A stretch of DNA of 64,000 bases, from the NCBI RefSeq assembly GCF_030732845.1, contig NZ_JASHKA010000014.1, positions 1 to 64,000 on the forward strand, in the 5' to 3' direction. The position numbers were made by a program, and so were the translations under genes. Origin of the DNA: Roseibium sp. MMSF_3544. GTDB lineage: Bacteria > Pseudomonadota > Alphaproteobacteria > Rhizobiales > Stappiaceae. Positions 1 through 8,292 of this stretch are shown here, piece after piece. The notes beneath the pieces were generated by a model. It had not been told where the DNA came from. It was given only the letters and a program-made list of their open reading frames with translations, and did not search any database. Position 1 is the first letter of the stretch; each line of letters begins with the position of its first letter.

Positions 1-119
1 CAAGCTTCCGCAACATTGCCGAGCTCCTTGGCAAGCTCAAGGACACTTAGCCGATGCTCAGCAAGCTTGCTAGAAGCGTCCCGCTTGCCCTGCGAAGTCG
101 ATTTCGAAGATGACGACAT
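1..119 (-). CDS. N-terminal fragment of an IS481-like transposase (cut by window edge)
   Basis: The first 39 codons of a minus-strand gene are visible, starting at the ATG complementary to 117-119 behind a clear AGGAGAG ribosome binding site. The product starts MSSSSKSTSQGKRDASSKLA and continues HRLSVLELAKELGNVAEA. The segment VLELAKELGNVAEA, with a Cys codon apparently next, resembles the N-terminal helix-turn-helix of IS481-type transposases (typically LGNVSEACRRRG). The rest lies outside the window, so neither the catalytic DDE domain nor an inverted repeat can be checked. It borders a low-GC accessory block, which fits an insertion sequence at an island edge. Another HTH protein is possible. 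Confidence 0.45.
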   Translation of the reverse strand, partial: MSSSSKSTSQGKRDASSKLAEHRLSVLELAKELGNVAEA

Positions 120-182
120 GACACTCTCCTTTCAATGCAAAATAGCACGGAAAGAAGCTTAAGAAGACATATAGGCCTGCGG

Positions 183-1040
183 TTAGTTTACACCCATTAT
201 CAGGCTACGAGTTGAGTCGAAGTAATAGCAATTGCGCAAGTTTTCTGCTCCAACGGTGAAAAACTGGTCGTAGGCAGAACCTGATTGATAAGCCTCCAGT
301 GCTGCATCGAGACTATCGTACCGTGGAAGCTTTGAATGATTGGAAAGTTTTTTTACGTGCCAATTCCAATATTTGAAGTCTGCGACATATGTATGCCGCA
401 TTCTCGGAAGCTCTGGCATCCGTTTAGCGTCAGAAGTTTCTCGTCGGTTGTCCCGGCGTGTTACTAAACCTGAAATGTTGTAACGGTACCTGGCGAAACG
501 TCCGTCACGAGCATCGAACCCAGCCCGAACAAGGTTTATGATAAGAAGCATGGGATCCCAAGTTGTAAGGTGGGCTAGAATACCTCTATCGTTTCTGTGA
601 GGAGGGACTGTACAGCAAAATATGCCACCGTCACGTAGATCTTGGTAAATTTTGTCCAAAAAAAGGCCCGTATTTCGCACGTGTTCCAAGACATGGCTCG
701 ACCAAATAACATCGTAGCGTTCCGAAATGTTAAAGTCCAAATAGTCGCCAACAAAAGCAACGCGACTGTCGTTTCTTGTCATATCTACAATATCAATTTT
801 CGCGTTTGGAAATGCAGTCTTAAAGAAATCAGCATGGATGCCATGCCCGCCACCAATGTCCAGAATTCGCGCCGGCGATTTTCCCGCTTGCTCGAAGTAT
901 TTAACAAGTTCTAAAGCAGCGAGAGACGCTCGGAAAACGATTATTGGTACAACATCAGTCGGAGCTATATTTACACTGTGTAATGTTTGTATTTTGTTTT
1001 CCAGTTTACTCGAAGTTTTGAGATGTTTACTTTTCTTCAT
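183..1040 (-). CDS. Class I SAM-dependent methyltransferase
   Basis: This 285-residue protein has a Rossmann-type methyltransferase core. The SAM-binding glycine loop ILDIGGGHGIHADF lies near residues 59-72, followed by the acidic strand IDIVDMT. Further on are DVIWSSHVLEHV and LRDGGIFCCTVPPH, typical of methyltransf_11/23 proteins. The C-terminal third is not recognisable and may define the substrate. It is the last gene of a minus-strand run with a glycosyltransferase, a capsule-type protein and a sulfotransferase, so methylation of a surface sugar or of a lipid-linked intermediate is likely but inferred. Base composition is low in GC compared with the hydrogenase genes, consistent with horizontal acquisition. 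Confidence 0.75.
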   Translation of the reverse strand: MKKSKHLKTSSKLENKIQTLHSVNIAPTDVVPIIVFRASLAALELVKYFEQAGKSPARILDIGGGHGIHADFFKTAFPNAKIDIVDMTRNDSRVAFVGDYLDFNISERYDVIWSSHVLEHVRNTGLFLDKIYQDLRDGGIFCCTVPPHRNDRGILAHLTTWDPMLLIINLVRAGFDARDGRFARYRYNISGLVTRRDNRRETSDAKRMPELPRMRHTYVADFKYWNWHVKKLSNHSKLPRYDSLDAALEAYQSGSAYDQFFTVGAENLRNCYYFDSTRSLIMGVN

Positions 1041-1089
1041 AATTTGCTAACTAACGTGTTTTCGTTCGCCTGAGGTGGCCTGTGAATAT

Positions 1090-2496
1090 CTATTCCGAGA
1101 AGCATCCACACTGACCAAGATTATGTGGATTTGATACATTTTTGTTGAGCTTTTCAAAATGTTCATCCCAACGCCAAGAAACAAAATTCCTTGTACGGAA
1201 GATTTCACTTTCAAGAAAACTCTCGGAAAAAAGCTTCAGAACCAGTTCCTCGAAAGCGCTCTCATCGTCGACAGGGAAAAAACTACCGATACCTTGGCTT
1301 ACTTCTCTGTGTGCTGCAACATCAGTGACGAGAACAGGCGTGCCAAACAGCAAACTTTCGGCAATTGGCATTCCCCAACCCTCAACATGTGCTGCCGAAA
1401 CATACGCTCGGGCTGCGCCTAGACTAGTGTTAACTTGATGATCATCGGCACCGCTCAGCACTTGAAGGTGTTGTGAACTGTTCGCTAGTCTTATTAACTC
1501 GTCGTAGGAACCATCATCCAGCCACCCTTTTTTTCCATAAATTGTAAGTGTTTCGCTGCCTACAACATTTGGGTATTTATTACAAAACGAAAGCCAAGTA
1601 CGAGCAAGCCACAAGAAATTCTTTCTAGGTTCCAATGTTCCAATTGACACTAACCCGTTTCGAAGTGAGGCTGGGTTGTTTTCTCGTGTTGCAAGTGCAG
1701 ACACGCCAATATTTAGAACTTCTGAGACCGATATCCCATCGACTAGCCGTTCCAGTTCCTTCTTCGTAAACTCAGAATTCGTGAAGATGTAGTCTGCCGT
1801 ACAAGCAACATTTTTCATGGCAATCATGTGCTTTGCACTGCTGTCGGATTTGAATAAATGTGGATGCGATATTGGTAAAACGTCATGGATATAAAAGGCA
1901 AGGCGCATGCCGTTTTCTTGCTTTAGGTTGCGAAATAATTCAACTATCTCTAACCCAGAATGGCCAACATTTAGATAAAGCGATTTTTCGCTTGTGGCAT
2001 TAATAGTGCCTTTTAATCTTTTGTCTCCAACCTTAGTGGTAGAGGCAGATACGAAACGCGCGATCAAGCCTGGAATTAATAGTAATCCCAACCTGACTAT
2101 TTCCCAAGGAAAATTACCAGAGTATTCTTCAATTGACTCGCGTTCAGAATTTATTTTATGTATGCGATCTTTAATTCCTAAATTCTTTATTTGTATCAAA
2201 TATGTTTCTTTTACATCTCTAATTTCATTTTTGCTGTGATACTTAAAAAATAAATTGACCTTATTCTCAATAAGTGTATCCGGCTCAGCGCCATTATTCC
2301 AACGATCACCGAACGCATCTATGATTTCGCGAACAAACCAAGTTGGCACTTCAACTATTTTGTTGGACACTTGAGCTACATAGCGCCCACTTCTTGTCAA
2401 AAAATAGCGCGCGTATTCATACTCAACGCGATCAATTCCAGTTGGAGTCTGAACCTTTATTCGCCTTATTAGGCGTGAAATATCTAAATAGATCAT
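1090..2496 (-). CDS. Glycosyltransferase, GT4-like (group 1)
   Basis: The 468-residue product shows C-terminal GT-B hallmarks: VSIGTLEPRKNFLWLA near residue 285 and EGWGMPIAESLLFGTPVLVTD near residues 376-396. The latter holds the E-x7-E nucleotide-sugar binding motif of GT4 enzymes. The N-terminus (MIYLDISRLIRR, TPTGIDRVEYEYARYF) is typical of GT4 proteins from O-antigen and capsule clusters. The middle (residues 100-170) is AT-rich and poorly conserved. It ends 49 bases before the methyltransferase start, and the capsule-type gene upstream stops one base before this ORF begins, so they are probably co-transcribed. The transferred sugar cannot be told from sequence. Confidence 0.85.
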   Translation of the reverse strand: MIYLDISRLIRRIKVQTPTGIDRVEYEYARYFLTRSGRYVAQVSNKIVEVPTWFVREIIDAFGDRWNNGAEPDTLIENKVNLFFKYHSKNEIRDVKETYLIQIKNLGIKDRIHKINSERESIEEYSGNFPWEIVRLGLLLIPGLIARFVSASTTKVGDKRLKGTINATSEKSLYLNVGHSGLEIVELFRNLKQENGMRLAFYIHDVLPISHPHLFKSDSSAKHMIAMKNVACTADYIFTNSEFTKKELERLVDGISVSEVLNIGVSALATRENNPASLRNGLVSIGTLEPRKNFLWLARTWLSFCNKYPNVVGSETLTIYGKKGWLDDGSYDELIRLANSSQHLQVLSGADDHQVNTSLGAARAYVSAAHVEGWGMPIAESLLFGTPVLVTDVAAHREVSQGIGSFFPVDDESAFEELVLKLFSESFLESEIFRTRNFVSWRWDEHFEKLNKNVSNPHNLGQCGCFSE

Positions 2497-2497
2497 A

Positions 2498-3541
2498 TCA
2501 GCCCCAACTCAAACCTGAAGCGGATCTATATGGTGTCTCAAACCTTGGAAATTCTGATCTTGGTGTCTCTCCACCCTCCAATAGAAAACGCCAGAGGTCA
2601 GCGGAATAGATGTTTGAGGGCAACATCATATAGTCGCCCACCTTTGACGTAGTGCCAATTGGCGAAAAATTCTCAATAGGTTCTAGGAAAATGTGTGGGC
2701 GAGTTTTGAAGTATTGTGCTTCGTGGCATACTGACGAAGAAAGTGCTGCACACAACAATCCGTCACAACTTAGTAGATCGTAGGTATTGGTGTTAATTTC
2801 TTTTGCGTTCAATTCTCTTAGCATTTCCATTGTGTTTTGTTTAATTTTCTCATGCGGATGGTGTTTAACGTAGAAATTCTTTGGTTTATACTTATCGAGT
2901 ATTTTTACCAATTCGCTTATTACGAAAAAATCATCGATAATTTCGCCACCGCGAATTCTCGAGGAATCGACTGCAATCTGGCTGAAAAAAACAATACCAT
3001 GATCGGTATTCATGCGCTTTGTATAGCGGCGCGCCGCTCTTGCTTTGACAAACCCAACATATTGATCAATATAGCTTCGTTCTGGTGTAAGTTTGACTAG
3101 GCGATCATGAATTTCGGTGGAGTTCGTATTGGCAGCTAGCATGTAGTCCGGTAGAAATCTGACAGGGTGCGTACGAATGTCCAAGTAAGTTTTTCCGACA
3201 CTTGAAATCAATGACCGTTGAGCTGGTGATAATTCAAACCCAACCAAGACATCATTTTTGCCACACCCATCTAAAAAGAATTGCTTTAACCTAGGCCAGT
3301 CATCCAAATCTTCGTACACCCTAGCCCACGAATGATGTGTATCCGCAAGGCCGCTTGCGTGCATGATTTCGCTAGCGCCATCTAACAACGATGTGAGTTC
3401 AGTCAATTCATTGCTGAACGTACGGGAGCCCGAAAAGTAATGAAAAACCCAGTTAATGTTCCGCCTAAGAATGCCGCGATCACCGTCTAGATTTCGAAAC
3501 CAATCAAATACTAGTGTTGCTTGAAGAGAATCGCTCATCAC
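2498..3541 (-). CDS. Putative capsule/surface-polysaccharide glycosyltransferase-like protein
   Basis: I do not recognise a precise family for this 347-residue protein. The segment FYVKHHPHEKIKQ (about residues 225-237) followed by SCDGLLCAALSSSVCHEAQY resembles the HP motif and SS motif of GT-B polysaccharide enzymes such as polysialyltransferase- and KpsS-like proteins, where a nucleotide-sugar is held between them. No signal peptide or membrane segment is visible. It lies between the GT4 gene and the sulfotransferase on the same strand. A glycosyltransferase acting on a capsule or LPS side chain is the best guess. Low GC matches its neighbours. Confidence 0.5.
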   Translation of the reverse strand: MMSDSLQATLVFDWFRNLDGDRGILRRNINWVFHYFSGSRTFSNELTELTSLLDGASEIMHASGLADTHHSWARVYEDLDDWPRLKQFFLDGCGKNDVLVGFELSPAQRSLISSVGKTYLDIRTHPVRFLPDYMLAANTNSTEIHDRLVKLTPERSYIDQYVGFVKARAARRYTKRMNTDHGIVFFSQIAVDSSRIRGGEIIDDFFVISELVKILDKYKPKNFYVKHHPHEKIKQNTMEMLRELNAKEINTNTYDLLSCDGLLCAALSSSVCHEAQYFKTRPHIFLEPIENFSPIGTTSKVGDYMMLPSNIYSADLWRFLLEGGETPRSEFPRFETPYRSASGLSWG

Positions 3542-3642
3542 GGACCGTCCCAGTCAAAAATGAAGGTTTGAGTTTGCGCAAATTTCGCTCGTTCGCCTTG
3601 GGAGCTTACTTCACGCGTATCGTCATAACGCCAACTTTTAGT

Positions 3643-4335
3643 CTAGTTTTGTTGTGGCGGCGGCTGAAATCCGAAGAACGAAATTTCTTTAGAGTATCGA
3701 TCTCCGATAAGGTCGATCGCTTTGCTGCTAAAACCTTCAGTCGCCGCTTGGTTTGATGTGGTGTTCAAGCGACCAACCTTAGACAGGTTGATACCATGCG
3801 TTCGTGAAAAGTACGTGCGTACGATCTCCCACTGTGTTTCAAGGCGCTCCACTCGCAAGACGACGTCTGGCAAAAAGCAACCTTTGTGTGTAAGTATATG
3901 ATATTGTGATCGAAAATGTATCTCAGCGTCTGCATCTTTGATTTCTGAAATGACCAACAGAAAATCTTCAAATGACATTTTGTGCTTTAGATCGTAGTGA
4001 GCAAAAGGTTCATGAAAGTTGTGGTAAATCTTGTTTTTGTAGCATGAATAAATACGTTCCCATGTATTCCTAACGGCAGTGAATACAAATGATGGCGGAT
4101 TGCTATATAATTCTTCTTTTTTACAGAAGAAAAAAACGCCATCTTTTTGCTTGTGTAATTTTTTTACGATTTCATCTCTGTCACCGGAAAGTAAAATTTG
4201 CGGTATGCGTGTCGCAAGTAGCGACTCTTTGATAGAAGTATTGGCTGCCTTTGGAACTGAAATGTAAGCGAAGCTTAGGTTTCGATCGATAACAATGCTG
4301 TTGAACTTGCCTAATCGCTCTTTGCTCGTACTCAC
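3643..4335 (-). CDS. Sulfotransferase (Sulfotransfer_2-like)
   Basis: The 230-residue protein has both PAPS-binding signatures of carbohydrate sulfotransferases. The 5'-phosphosulfate loop is SVPKAANTSIKESL (residues 26-39) and the 3'-phosphate site is AVRNTWERIYSCY (about residues 87-99, with R89 and S97). Length fits small bacterial Sulfotransfer_2 proteins. It would transfer sulfate from PAPS to a sugar hydroxyl. It is the most upstream gene of the polysaccharide run, which suggests a sulfated surface glycan, a feature seen mainly in marine bacteria. No PAPS-synthesis gene is in the window. Family assignment is firm; the acceptor is inferred from context. Confidence 0.8.
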   Translation of the reverse strand: MSTSKERLGKFNSIVIDRNLSFAYISVPKAANTSIKESLLATRIPQILLSGDRDEIVKKLHKQKDGVFFFCKKEELYSNPPSFVFTAVRNTWERIYSCYKNKIYHNFHEPFAHYDLKHKMSFEDFLLVISEIKDADAEIHFRSQYHILTHKGCFLPDVVLRVERLETQWEIVRTYFSRTHGINLSKVGRLNTTSNQAATEGFSSKAIDLIGDRYSKEISFFGFQPPPQQN

Positions 4336-4759
4336 TCTAGAGCGTCCTTTCCACGAAAACTGGTTGCGAGAAAATTTCTCACCATCTAATTACCATCCGT
4401 TGAAGTGATTTTTCTCGTTTGTCAATGGCGATCTCTGTGGGTTATGCCTATGCAATGAACACATTTCATGAAAGATCGCCAGGATATTGCTGATTTCGTT
4501 GTGAAGGAGGACGGTGCCTTGTCCTTGAAAATATCTATAAGCAAGAGTAAACAGCCAGGTATAGTACTCGTGTTTTGGTAATCTATGCGGTGATGAGGTT
4601 AAGACTGGTCAGCTGAGAAATTCATTCCGGAAGAGCGCTGGAAATGAATTTGAGGAGTAAATTCAATATTTGGTATTTATTTATCAGCTTTTTGGCGGAA
4701 GATGACTATCAGTCTGTTAAATATCTTGCTGAATTACGTCTTGATGACCCAGTAAAAAC
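4336..4759. other. Intergenic gap, AT-rich, no gene supported
   Basis: This 424-base stretch lies between the sulfotransferase start and the metalloprotease stop, both on the minus strand. It should carry the promoter of the polysaccharide run. The only frame seen is a 37-codon plus-strand one near 4468 (MKDRQDIADFVVKEDG...), with no ribosome binding site or recognisable family, so I do not call it a gene. No repeat, tRNA or clear terminator was seen. Confidence 0.5.
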
Positions 4760-7552
4760 TTAAACAAATGCGAAGTCATCCGAAGATAAAAGTGTGTGGT
4801 CGATGCCCTTAAGTATCAGTTTCGTCCCTGCAAATGTAATATGGGTGTCTTCATTGGAATCTTCGACCAAAATGTCTGATACTGAATTCACACCAAATTC
4901 GATCTTGATGATATCAACGCCGTCTTCGAAGTCCAAAATCGTGTCAGTTTCTGAACCGCTTACGAAATAGAAAATATCTGCACCACTACCTCCCGTATAT
5001 GTGTCAGAGCCCTCATCGCCGCGTAAGATATCGTTTCCGCCCCCGCCAATAAGTACATCGTCACCAAAGTCACCGCGAAGATAGTTGTTTGTAGAATCGC
5101 CTACAATAATATCGCTGTATTGGGACCCACTTACTCTTTCAATGCCAATTAGTTGGTCTCCCTCGGCGTGACCACCAGCCTCAACTTCTCCGTCTGCAAG
5201 GTTAATCCTTACAGCCTCTGTAGATGCGTTGTAATAGGCCCAGTCAGTGCCTTCTCCACCAACTAACTCGTCTGCGCCTTCATCGCCCCTTAGGATATCG
5301 TTTCCACCGCCTCCCTCAAGCCTATCTTCACCGATGTAACCTCTCAAATAGTTGTTGTTCTCGTCGCCGCGAATTTGGTCATTGTAACGGGAGCCTAGGA
5401 TGCGTTCTATTTCATTCAGTGTATCTCCGTCGGCATCGCCTCCACTTTCTGCCAAACTGTCTTCAAGATTGATTATCACTGCCGCGTTTGATGCATTGTA
5501 ATATGCCCAGTCTACGCCCGATCCTCCAAAAATTTGGTCCGCACCCTCGTCACCTCTAAGAATGTCATTTCCTATTCCTCCGTGAAGAAAATCGTCGCCA
5601 GCATTACCTCTCAAAAAATTGTTTCTTATGTCACCTGTGATCCAATCGTTGTAGTTCGATCCCAAAACGCATTCAATGCTGGACAAAATGTCGCCTTCTG
5701 CGTGACCACCACTTTCTGCAGTACCATCGCCAAGGTCGATTTGTACTGCGGATGATGACCCACTATAGTATGCCCAGTCTGTCCCAAAGCCTCCGTCTAG
5801 GAGATCTGCGCCTTCGTCTCCCCGAAGAATGTCGGTGCCACCGGCGCCATAGAGTGTATCTTCTCCATCGTGACCTCTAAGGTAGTTGCTTTTGTTGTCG
5901 CCTGAAATATTGTCATCAAACAACGATCCCAAAACACGCTCAACTTCAGTGATCACGTCACCTTCCGCAAAGCCGCCGCTTTCGGAAACGGCATCTGCCA
6001 GATTAACAATAATCGATGCGTCGGAATGACTATAGTTTACCCAATCGATGCCACTGCCGCCGCGGAGATAGTCGGCGCCCGATCCACCTCTTAAGATGTC
6101 GTTCCCAGCTCCACCTTCTAGGTGGTCATTGCCGACACCGCCTTCTAGAACGTTATTTCTCAAGTTCCCGACCAGTGTATCGTTCCCACTGCCACCAATC
6201 GCATTCTCGATGACGGAACCGCGTGCGATCTGTAGGTTGCCGGTGTGGCCGCGGACATTTGAGATAGCCTCTTCGTTGAGGTCGATGACTTGGTTGGCGG
6301 ATTCGGAGGAGAAGTCGAGCGTGTCAGTGCCACCATCATCGACAATCGTGAAGCTGATGCGCGCGTCTAGGCTGCTAATCTCATCCATTAGGTCGCCGGA
6401 ATTGGCATTGTCGCCATAGGTCGTATTGCCGGTGCGGGTTGTGCCGGTCGTACCGTAGAGGTTGCGGATCGCGATCACGTCGGAGACCTGAGGGCTCAGG
6501 ACATAGGCGTAGCTGGCGTTGATGAAGGTGTTTTCCGTCTGGCTGAAATAGGACATGACGGAGGCTTGCCAGGAGTCGTTGACATACTGGTTGGATATGC
6601 CGTAGGTCGCCGATCCGTTGTAGTTGCCGGCATGACCGAGCCCGAGCGCATGACCGATCTCGTGAATGTAGGTCTGGAACGAATAGCTGTTTGTGCCGGT
6701 GCCGTAGCTCGAAATCCAGCTCGTCGACACGTTCACTTCACTACGGGTGATATTCCCGCTGCTTGTCCATGACCGGTTGTAAGCGCCGGAATCGCCATCG
6801 TCAAATGTGATCTGTGCGCTGCCGCTGATGTAGGAAAACGCCAGGCCGGTCGCGTCCGACCAGAGCTCCAGAGCATCACGGGCGAGATTCTGGCCGGCCG
6901 TGGTCAGCCCGTTGATGTTGACCGTGATAGTTCCGCCGACCGAAACGTTGAACGCGCGTTGAGAGGACCCGTTCGCCTGCCAATAGCCGTCCGTCAGCTG
7001 ATCGGCGATCTCATCGTTGGTGTAGACGGAGGGCGTGAATTCGTTGACCGCCATCGTGTAGGTGCCGGCGTAGTTGTCATCGTAGGAACCAGCGCCAAGA
7101 TAGTAAGTGCCCGTCGTGGTGGCGGTGAACGTCATCGCAGAGTTATAACCAGGGCCGCCGTCGTCGTTGTAAGCGATCTGGATCCCGGAAGAATTGTAAA
7201 GGCGCAGGTAAGCGTCCGCGAGCGCCGATGCGCCGGTGCCCGTGAGTTCGATCGTGTAGCTCTTGCCCGCTTCCAGGTTGATCGCGATCCAGTCACGGTC
7301 GCCGGCACTGCTCAGGCTGCCGTTGAATGTGTCCCCTGCGGACATGGAATAGCTGGTCGAAATATTCGCGGTGGCATCACTCGTCTCGGTGAATGCCGCG
7401 TTGACGATCAGTCCGTCGCCCGTTGCATCCTCGACAGAAGGAACGGCGGGGTCGGGCTGGGGGGCTGTCTGAACGCCAACTTCGCTGCAGCTGAACCCGG
7501 CGACAACCTTCTGTTCTCCGGTGCGCCCGGTGGCGAAACACAGATCACACAT
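4760..7552 (-). CDS. Secreted M10 (serralysin-like) metalloprotease with RTX repeats
   Basis: This 930-residue protein has, in order, an unusual N-terminus (MCDLC...), a PPC-like beta domain (about 65-168), a zinc protease domain, and a long RTX region. The zinc site HEIGHALGLGH spans residues 297-307 (H297, E298, H301, H307) and the Met-turn is SVMSYF (M333). RTX nonapeptides (GGxGxDxLx) start near residue 452, and residues 503-858 are four tandem 89-residue units. The C-terminus (DDFAFV) is a typical type I secretion tail. No Sec signal is present, so export by an ABC-type T1SS encoded elsewhere is expected. The start has no Shine-Dalgarno, but an extended -10 box lies just upstream. The repeat half has visibly lower GC than the protease half. 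Confidence 0.9.
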   Translation of the reverse strand: MCDLCFATGRTGEQKVVAGFSCSEVGVQTAPQPDPAVPSVEDATGDGLIVNAAFTETSDATANISTSYSMSAGDTFNGSLSSAGDRDWIAINLEAGKSYTIELTGTGASALADAYLRLYNSSGIQIAYNDDGGPGYNSAMTFTATTTGTYYLGAGSYDDNYAGTYTMAVNEFTPSVYTNDEIADQLTDGYWQANGSSQRAFNVSVGGTITVNINGLTTAGQNLARDALELWSDATGLAFSYISGSAQITFDDGDSGAYNRSWTSSGNITRSEVNVSTSWISSYGTGTNSYSFQTYIHEIGHALGLGHAGNYNGSATYGISNQYVNDSWQASVMSYFSQTENTFINASYAYVLSPQVSDVIAIRNLYGTTGTTRTGNTTYGDNANSGDLMDEISSLDARISFTIVDDGGTDTLDFSSESANQVIDLNEEAISNVRGHTGNLQIARGSVIENAIGGSGNDTLVGNLRNNVLEGGVGNDHLEGGAGNDILRGGSGADYLRGGSGIDWVNYSHSDASIIVNLADAVSESGGFAEGDVITEVERVLGSLFDDNISGDNKSNYLRGHDGEDTLYGAGGTDILRGDEGADLLDGGFGTDWAYYSGSSSAVQIDLGDGTAESGGHAEGDILSSIECVLGSNYNDWITGDIRNNFLRGNAGDDFLHGGIGNDILRGDEGADQIFGGSGVDWAYYNASNAAVIINLEDSLAESGGDADGDTLNEIERILGSRYNDQIRGDENNNYLRGYIGEDRLEGGGGNDILRGDEGADELVGGEGTDWAYYNASTEAVRINLADGEVEAGGHAEGDQLIGIERVSGSQYSDIIVGDSTNNYLRGDFGDDVLIGGGGNDILRGDEGSDTYTGGSGADIFYFVSGSETDTILDFEDGVDIIKIEFGVNSVSDILVEDSNEDTHITFAGTKLILKGIDHTLLSSDDFAFV
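4979..6046 (-). repeat. Four tandem 267-bp units in the RTX gene (89 residues each)
   Basis: Residues 503-591, 592-680, 681-769 and 770-858 of the metalloprotease are four units of exactly 89 residues. Each opens with DW(A/V)xY, passes through a GGxAEGD or GGDADGD turn, then ER(V/I)LGS-type strands and two calcium-binding glycine-rich blocks with NDILRGDEG (TDILRGDEG in unit 1). Units 2-4 are most alike (DWAYYSGS, DWAYYNAS, DWAYYNAS). Regular length with divergence between copies suggests old unequal crossing-over followed by drift. They probably form successive Ca2+-stabilised beta-rolls joined by a small beta domain. Confidence 0.9.
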
Positions 7553-7569
7553 ATAAACGGTCCATATCC

Positions 7570-7575
7570 ATTATA
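7570..7575 (-). promoter_or_regulatory. Extended -10 box upstream of the metalloprotease gene
   Basis: Read on the minus strand the sequence is TTGGTATAATGG, a TATAAT box with a TG extension. Its expected start site (about 7563) is only about 11 bases before the ATG at 7552. The mRNA would have almost no leader and no Shine-Dalgarno. A good -35 element at 17 bases is not obvious. The call rests on motif match and position only. Confidence 0.3.
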
Positions 7576-8220
7576 CCAAGACAACCCGGCTTGGACTGAA
7601 ACAATCCAGTCGTTTTGGCGTTTTGCACACTCAATTTGGGGCCTGACTTGTGCCGTCGGCTGTCCGCCGATGCAGCCAGGTCAACGCACCTTTGCCGCAG
7701 TTTGCGCAAAACAAGTTTTTGAATATTTCTAATATTTGATAAAATCTTATCTATTGCCTTTGCAGCGGGAGCATCGCAGAGAGCTTGCAGTGGAAAAAAC
7801 TCCAGAACAGACTGACTCTCAGATCGCAGGTGGTCCGTTTTCCACCGGTGTAGGGCCAATTCGCAGTGCCAAAAGTAGTGTTTTTCAAAGTCGCTTTAGT
7901 CAGGAAAAATAGCGGAAATCGTGATTCGTTGGCTGACTTTGGAGATGCGATGGAACCAGTTTTTCGCAATCCTTCAGACTTGAGGCAACAATGGTGATTT
8001 GTTCGTGGTAAAGATAAGAGGGCGCTCTGTTGGGAACTGCGGTAAATCAGGTTGCTCAGCTTCGTCAAACGCAAGTCAGATAAGTTTGTTGGTCTATCTG
8101 TTGGTCTTCTGAAAATCGAACTAAAAAATATTCATACAAAACAAAAATATACGATCTAAATCACATGCCTCTCCTGGCACCAAAAACAAATCTTGGAAAT
8201 TCCAGTTCGATCCAGGATAT

Positions 8221-8260
8221 CCGAAACAAGGTCCGCTCTGCCGGGCCTTTTTTGTTTCGG
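8221..8260 (+). terminator. Long stem-loop with T-run downstream of hypF
   Basis: On the plus strand GGTCCG (8230-8235) pairs with CGGGCC (8242-8247, one G-U pair) and is followed at once by six Ts, a rho-independent terminator form. The flanks CCGAAACAA (8221-8229) and TTGTTTCGG (8252-8260) are also perfect complements, extending the stem. The hairpin sits 32 bases past the hypF stop. Read in the hypF direction it lacks a following U-run, so there it may act as a 3'-end stabilising stem instead. No plus-strand gene ends here, so what the T-run side terminates is unclear. Confidence 0.5.
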
Positions 8261-8292
8261 GTGTTCGACGCTCGGAAACGCCTGTAGAGGAC

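Larger units (their letters stand above)
7553..8292. other. Long intergenic gap between metalloprotease and hypF
   Basis: These 740 bases carry no gene that I can support; open frames here lack ribosome binding sites and family resemblance. The stretch is AT-rich in the middle (around 7700-7760 and 8100-8190). It holds the promoter region of the metalloprotease at its left end and a long stem-loop (8221-8260) at its right end. It marks the change from accessory low-GC DNA to the high-GC hydrogenase locus. Confidence 0.5.

Noticed and set aside
8166..8215. tRNA-like pieces (TGGCACCA and a TTCGATCC T-loop) left of hypF, suggesting an attachment site
   Set aside because: No acceptor, D-arm or anticodon arm can be folded around them, no integrase is in the window, and the two pieces do not fit one tRNA.
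7553..8292. Small open frames of about 60-110 codons in the gap
   Set aside because: None has a ribosome site, coherent composition or recognisable motif, and they conflict with the stem-loop and promoter elements.
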